Source of the DNA: VXYL01 sp963666465
GTDB taxonomy: Bacteria > Pseudomonadota > Gammaproteobacteria > Pseudomonadales > Azotimanducaceae
NCBI GenBank assembly: GCA_963666465.1
Contig: OY762824.1
Coordinates: forward strand, 2,852,001 to 2,916,000
DNA length: 64,000 nt
Reading direction: 5' to 3'
Below the pieces are notes generated by a model, which ran no database searches, was not told the origin of the DNA, and saw only the letters and a list, made by a program, of their open reading frames with translations. Positions 62,334 through 64,000 of this stretch are shown one piece after another. The number at the start of each line of letters is the position of its first letter. The first letter of the stretch is position 1. The position numbers and the translations under genes were made by a program.

Positions 62334-62963
62334 GTGAAGCTGCTGGTGGAGATCGTTCGGGCAGCATTGCGGATGGCGGTGCGGGCCAATTCGGCGCGTG
62401 CTGCGGCCCTGGCTGGCAAGCGGGTTGGCATCGAGGTGCCGAACGGGCGGCTTGTGGTGGAGTTCGAGGCTGGTGAAGACGGCCGTCCGGTGGCGGGAGT
62501 AGTGTCGGACTCGGTGGCGGAGTGCGACGCAACGCTTCGCATTTCTGTTGCCGGCTTGCTGTTTCGCTTGCGCGCTCTTGCGGGGGAGCCGGGGGTCGCT
62601 TCGCAAGGTGGCTTTGCTGGTGGCAACGATGCTGCGTCGATGCAGGGAGACGCTGATGTCATGGCGGACTTTCTGGCGCTCTTGCGGCCCCGTTTGCCGT
62701 TGCCGGAGGGGCTGCCGAGCCCGGACCTGCGTGTCATCGGCGAGGACATAGGCGACGCATTGCGTCTTGGTGCGCGGGCGGCGCAATCGTTGCTGGAGGC
62801 GGTCTCGGGTTCGACGCCTGGTGGTTCGCGGGAAGGAGAGCCTGCGGCGGGGGAAAGCACGAGGGGCCTCCCCTCGCAGGAGGAGTTCGCCGAGCTTCGG
62901 CGGCGCGTTGAGGAGCTGGAGCGACGCGTCGGTGCCCCGGCGGCGGAAGCCGACGACGCCTGA
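62334..62963 (+). CDS. ubiJ: Ubiquinone biosynthesis accessory factor UbiJ (SCP2-like)
   Basis: 209 residues from GTG with GGAGAGG upstream. An SCP2-like lipid-binding domain (GKRVGIEVPNGRLVVEFEAG, DATLRISVAGLLFRLRAL, DVMADFLALLRPRLPLPEG) is followed by a C-terminal coiled coil (EEFAELRRRVEELERRVG). UbiJ scaffolds the soluble Ubi complex that hydroxylates and methylates octaprenylphenol. The stretch GESTRGLPSQEE between the two parts is encoded by a genome-dispersed palindrome. Confidence 0.85.
   Translation: MKLLVEIVRAALRMAVRANSARAAALAGKRVGIEVPNGRLVVEFEAGEDGRPVAGVVSDSVAECDATLRISVAGLLFRLRALAGEPGVASQGGFAGGNDAASMQGDADVMADFLALLRPRLPLPEGLPSPDLRVIGEDIGDALRLGARAAQSLLEAVSGSTPGGSREGEPAAGESTRGLPSQEEFAELRRRVEELERRVGAPAAEADDA
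62847..62885 (+). repeat. Dispersed palindrome inside ubiJ coding sequence
   Basis: GCGAGGGGCCTCCCCTCGC-like sequence (here ACGAGGGGCCTCCCCTCGCA) with GGGGGA before and GGAGGAG after, as in the tandem repeat at 9724-9814. It is in frame and adds about 13 residues between the lipid-binding domain and the coiled coil. Confidence 0.7.
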
Positions 62964-63008
62964 ACGGTCGAATCCGGCAGCTCTCCCACTGTCGAAGGCG
63001 GCGCCGCA

Positions 63009-64000
63009 ATGAGCCGACTGTTGCGAATGCTGCGAATCGCCTGGACGGTTGTTCGCTATCGACTCGATGCCAGCGTCGCTCGATTCGCGGGAAGGCGGTG
63101 GTGGCTGAAGCTGTCGCCCTTGGGACTCCTGCCAAGGCCGCGCACGCCGGATGCGGTGCGCTTTCGGCGGGCACTGGAGGACTTGGGCCCGGTCTTCGTC
63201 AAGTTGGGGCAGATTCTCTCCACGCGCCGGGACCTGTTGCCCACCGACTACGCCGATGAACTGGCGAAACTGCAGGATCGGGTGCCGCCGTTCGACGGCG
63301 GCGTCGCCGTCGGCATCGTCGAGCGAGTGCTCGGCGCCCCCATCGACCAACTCTTCGCCCACTTCGACGCCGAGCCGCTGGCGTCCGCTTCGCTGGCGCA
63401 GGTTCACACCGCCACCCTGCCGGAAGGGGACGCGGTGGTGGTAAAGGTGATCCGGCCGGACATCGAGCGGGTCATCGAGAGCGACATCCGGCTGATCCAC
63501 ACCATTGCGGAGCTGTTGGAGAGGCTATCGAGCGACGCTCGCCGCCTGCGCCTCAAGGCGGTGGTGGCGGACTACGAGGGGACCATCCTCGGCGAGCTGA
63601 ACCTGCTCAAGGAGGCGGGCAACACGGCCACGTTGCGGCGGAACTTCTCCGGCTCGCCGCTGCTGTATGCGCCGCAGGTGTATTGGGAGCGGTGTGCGGA
63701 ATCCGTGCTGGTGCTCGAGCGCATTCACGGCATCCCCATCGCCGACGTGGCGGCGCTGGAGGCAGCTGGCACGGACATGAAAAAGCTCGCCGAGCGGGGC
63801 GTCGAGACCTTCTTCACCCAGGTGTTCCGGCACAATTTCTTCCACGCCGACATGCATCCGGGCAACATCTTCGTCAACGTGGAGGACCCGTCCAGTCCGA
63901 GCTACATCGCCGTGGACTGCGCCATCATCGGCCGGCTCACGGAGGAGGATCAGTGGTACCTGGCCCGCAACGTGCTCGCCTTCCTGAACCGGGACTACAT
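63009..64000 (+). CDS. ubiB: Ubiquinone biosynthesis ATPase/kinase-like protein UbiB (3' end outside window)
   Basis: 330 codons visible. The family KxGQ motif is in FVKLGQILSTRRDLLPTDYA, the Ala-rich loop that replaces a kinase P-loop is ASASLAQVHTATL, the Lys is in VVVKVIRPDIE, and the catalytic-loop motif is NFFHADMHPGNIFVN. TYIAVDCA-like metal site SYIAVDCAIIG follows. The C-terminal membrane helices lie beyond position 64000. UbiB assists coenzyme Q precursor handling at the membrane. Confidence 0.94.
   Translation, partial: MSRLLRMLRIAWTVVRYRLDASVARFAGRRWWLKLSPLGLLPRPRTPDAVRFRRALEDLGPVFVKLGQILSTRRDLLPTDYADELAKLQDRVPPFDGGVAVGIVERVLGAPIDQLFAHFDAEPLASASLAQVHTATLPEGDAVVVKVIRPDIERVIESDIRLIHTIAELLERLSSDARRLRLKAVVADYEGTILGELNLLKEAGNTATLRRNFSGSPLLYAPQVYWERCAESVLVLERIHGIPIADVAALEAAGTDMKKLAERGVETFFTQVFRHNFFHADMHPGNIFVNVEDPSSPSYIAVDCAIIGRLTEEDQWYLARNVLAFLNRDY

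Overview
The window is GC-rich and comes from a proteobacterium, most likely a gammaproteobacterium. The right end carries the run hslV, hslU, a DUF971 gene, ubiE, ubiJ and ubiB, and rpmE, priA and a SPOR-domain gene lie just before it; cnoX (ybbN), arfB and cysQ occur elsewhere. A marine or host-associated lifestyle would fit the many single-gene catabolic enzymes (PhyH and TauD dioxygenases, SDR, thiolase with a DUF35 partner, epoxide hydrolase, nucleoside hydrolase) and the very heavy load of insertion sequences, but that is inference only.

Layout. 1-3157: three minus-strand envelope genes, including a TVP38 membrane domain fused to a flavin disulfide oxidoreductase. 3357-7206: an intact IS1595-type element with two coupled small genes, a PhyH dioxygenase, and an ISAzo13-type element. 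7268-16553: housekeeping and catabolic genes separated by dispersed palindromic repeats and two copies of a miniature transposable element. 16554-23660: nested mobile DNA (IS1182 remnant, IS1380, IS1634 copy 1, a frameshifted IS1595 element with passenger genes). 23733-27361: TauD-family dioxygenase, epoxide hydrolase, ATP-grasp protein. 27400-30948: a decayed island (integrase remnant, PD-(D/E)XK-like gene, mrr pseudogene, DUF4268 fragment) ended by IS1634 copy 2. 33037-38309: IS1182 pseudogene element, a urate-hydroxylase-like membrane protein, IS1634 copy 3 and tandem repeats. 38306-44586: nucleoside hydrolase, thiolase plus DUF35, cysQ, arfB and a DUF4153 membrane protein. 44713-51060: IS1634 copy 4, then a nuclease cassette bracketed by 278-bp inverted repeats. 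51090-64000: M48 protease, rpmE, priA, SPOR protein, DUF481 porin-like protein, a decayed DUF4338/ISAs1-like element, hslVU and the ubiquinone genes ubiE-ubiJ-ubiB (cut by the window end).

Two themes stand out. First, 46841-50525 holds two different upstream genes facing each other (a PD-(D/E)XK protein on + and another nuclease-like protein on -). Each is followed by the same 278-bp start of a PDDEXK_4-type nuclease gene, and between them lie the rest of that nuclease gene and its partner. Recombination across the inverted repeats would switch which upstream gene is linked to the complete nuclease pair. Second, a large share of the mobile DNA meets at CTAG tetranucleotides: all four IS1634 copies have 4-bp flanking repeats (three CTAG, one TTAA), and several short repeats start or end at CTAG, so the genome appears to have been built up by repeated insertion at this one small target.
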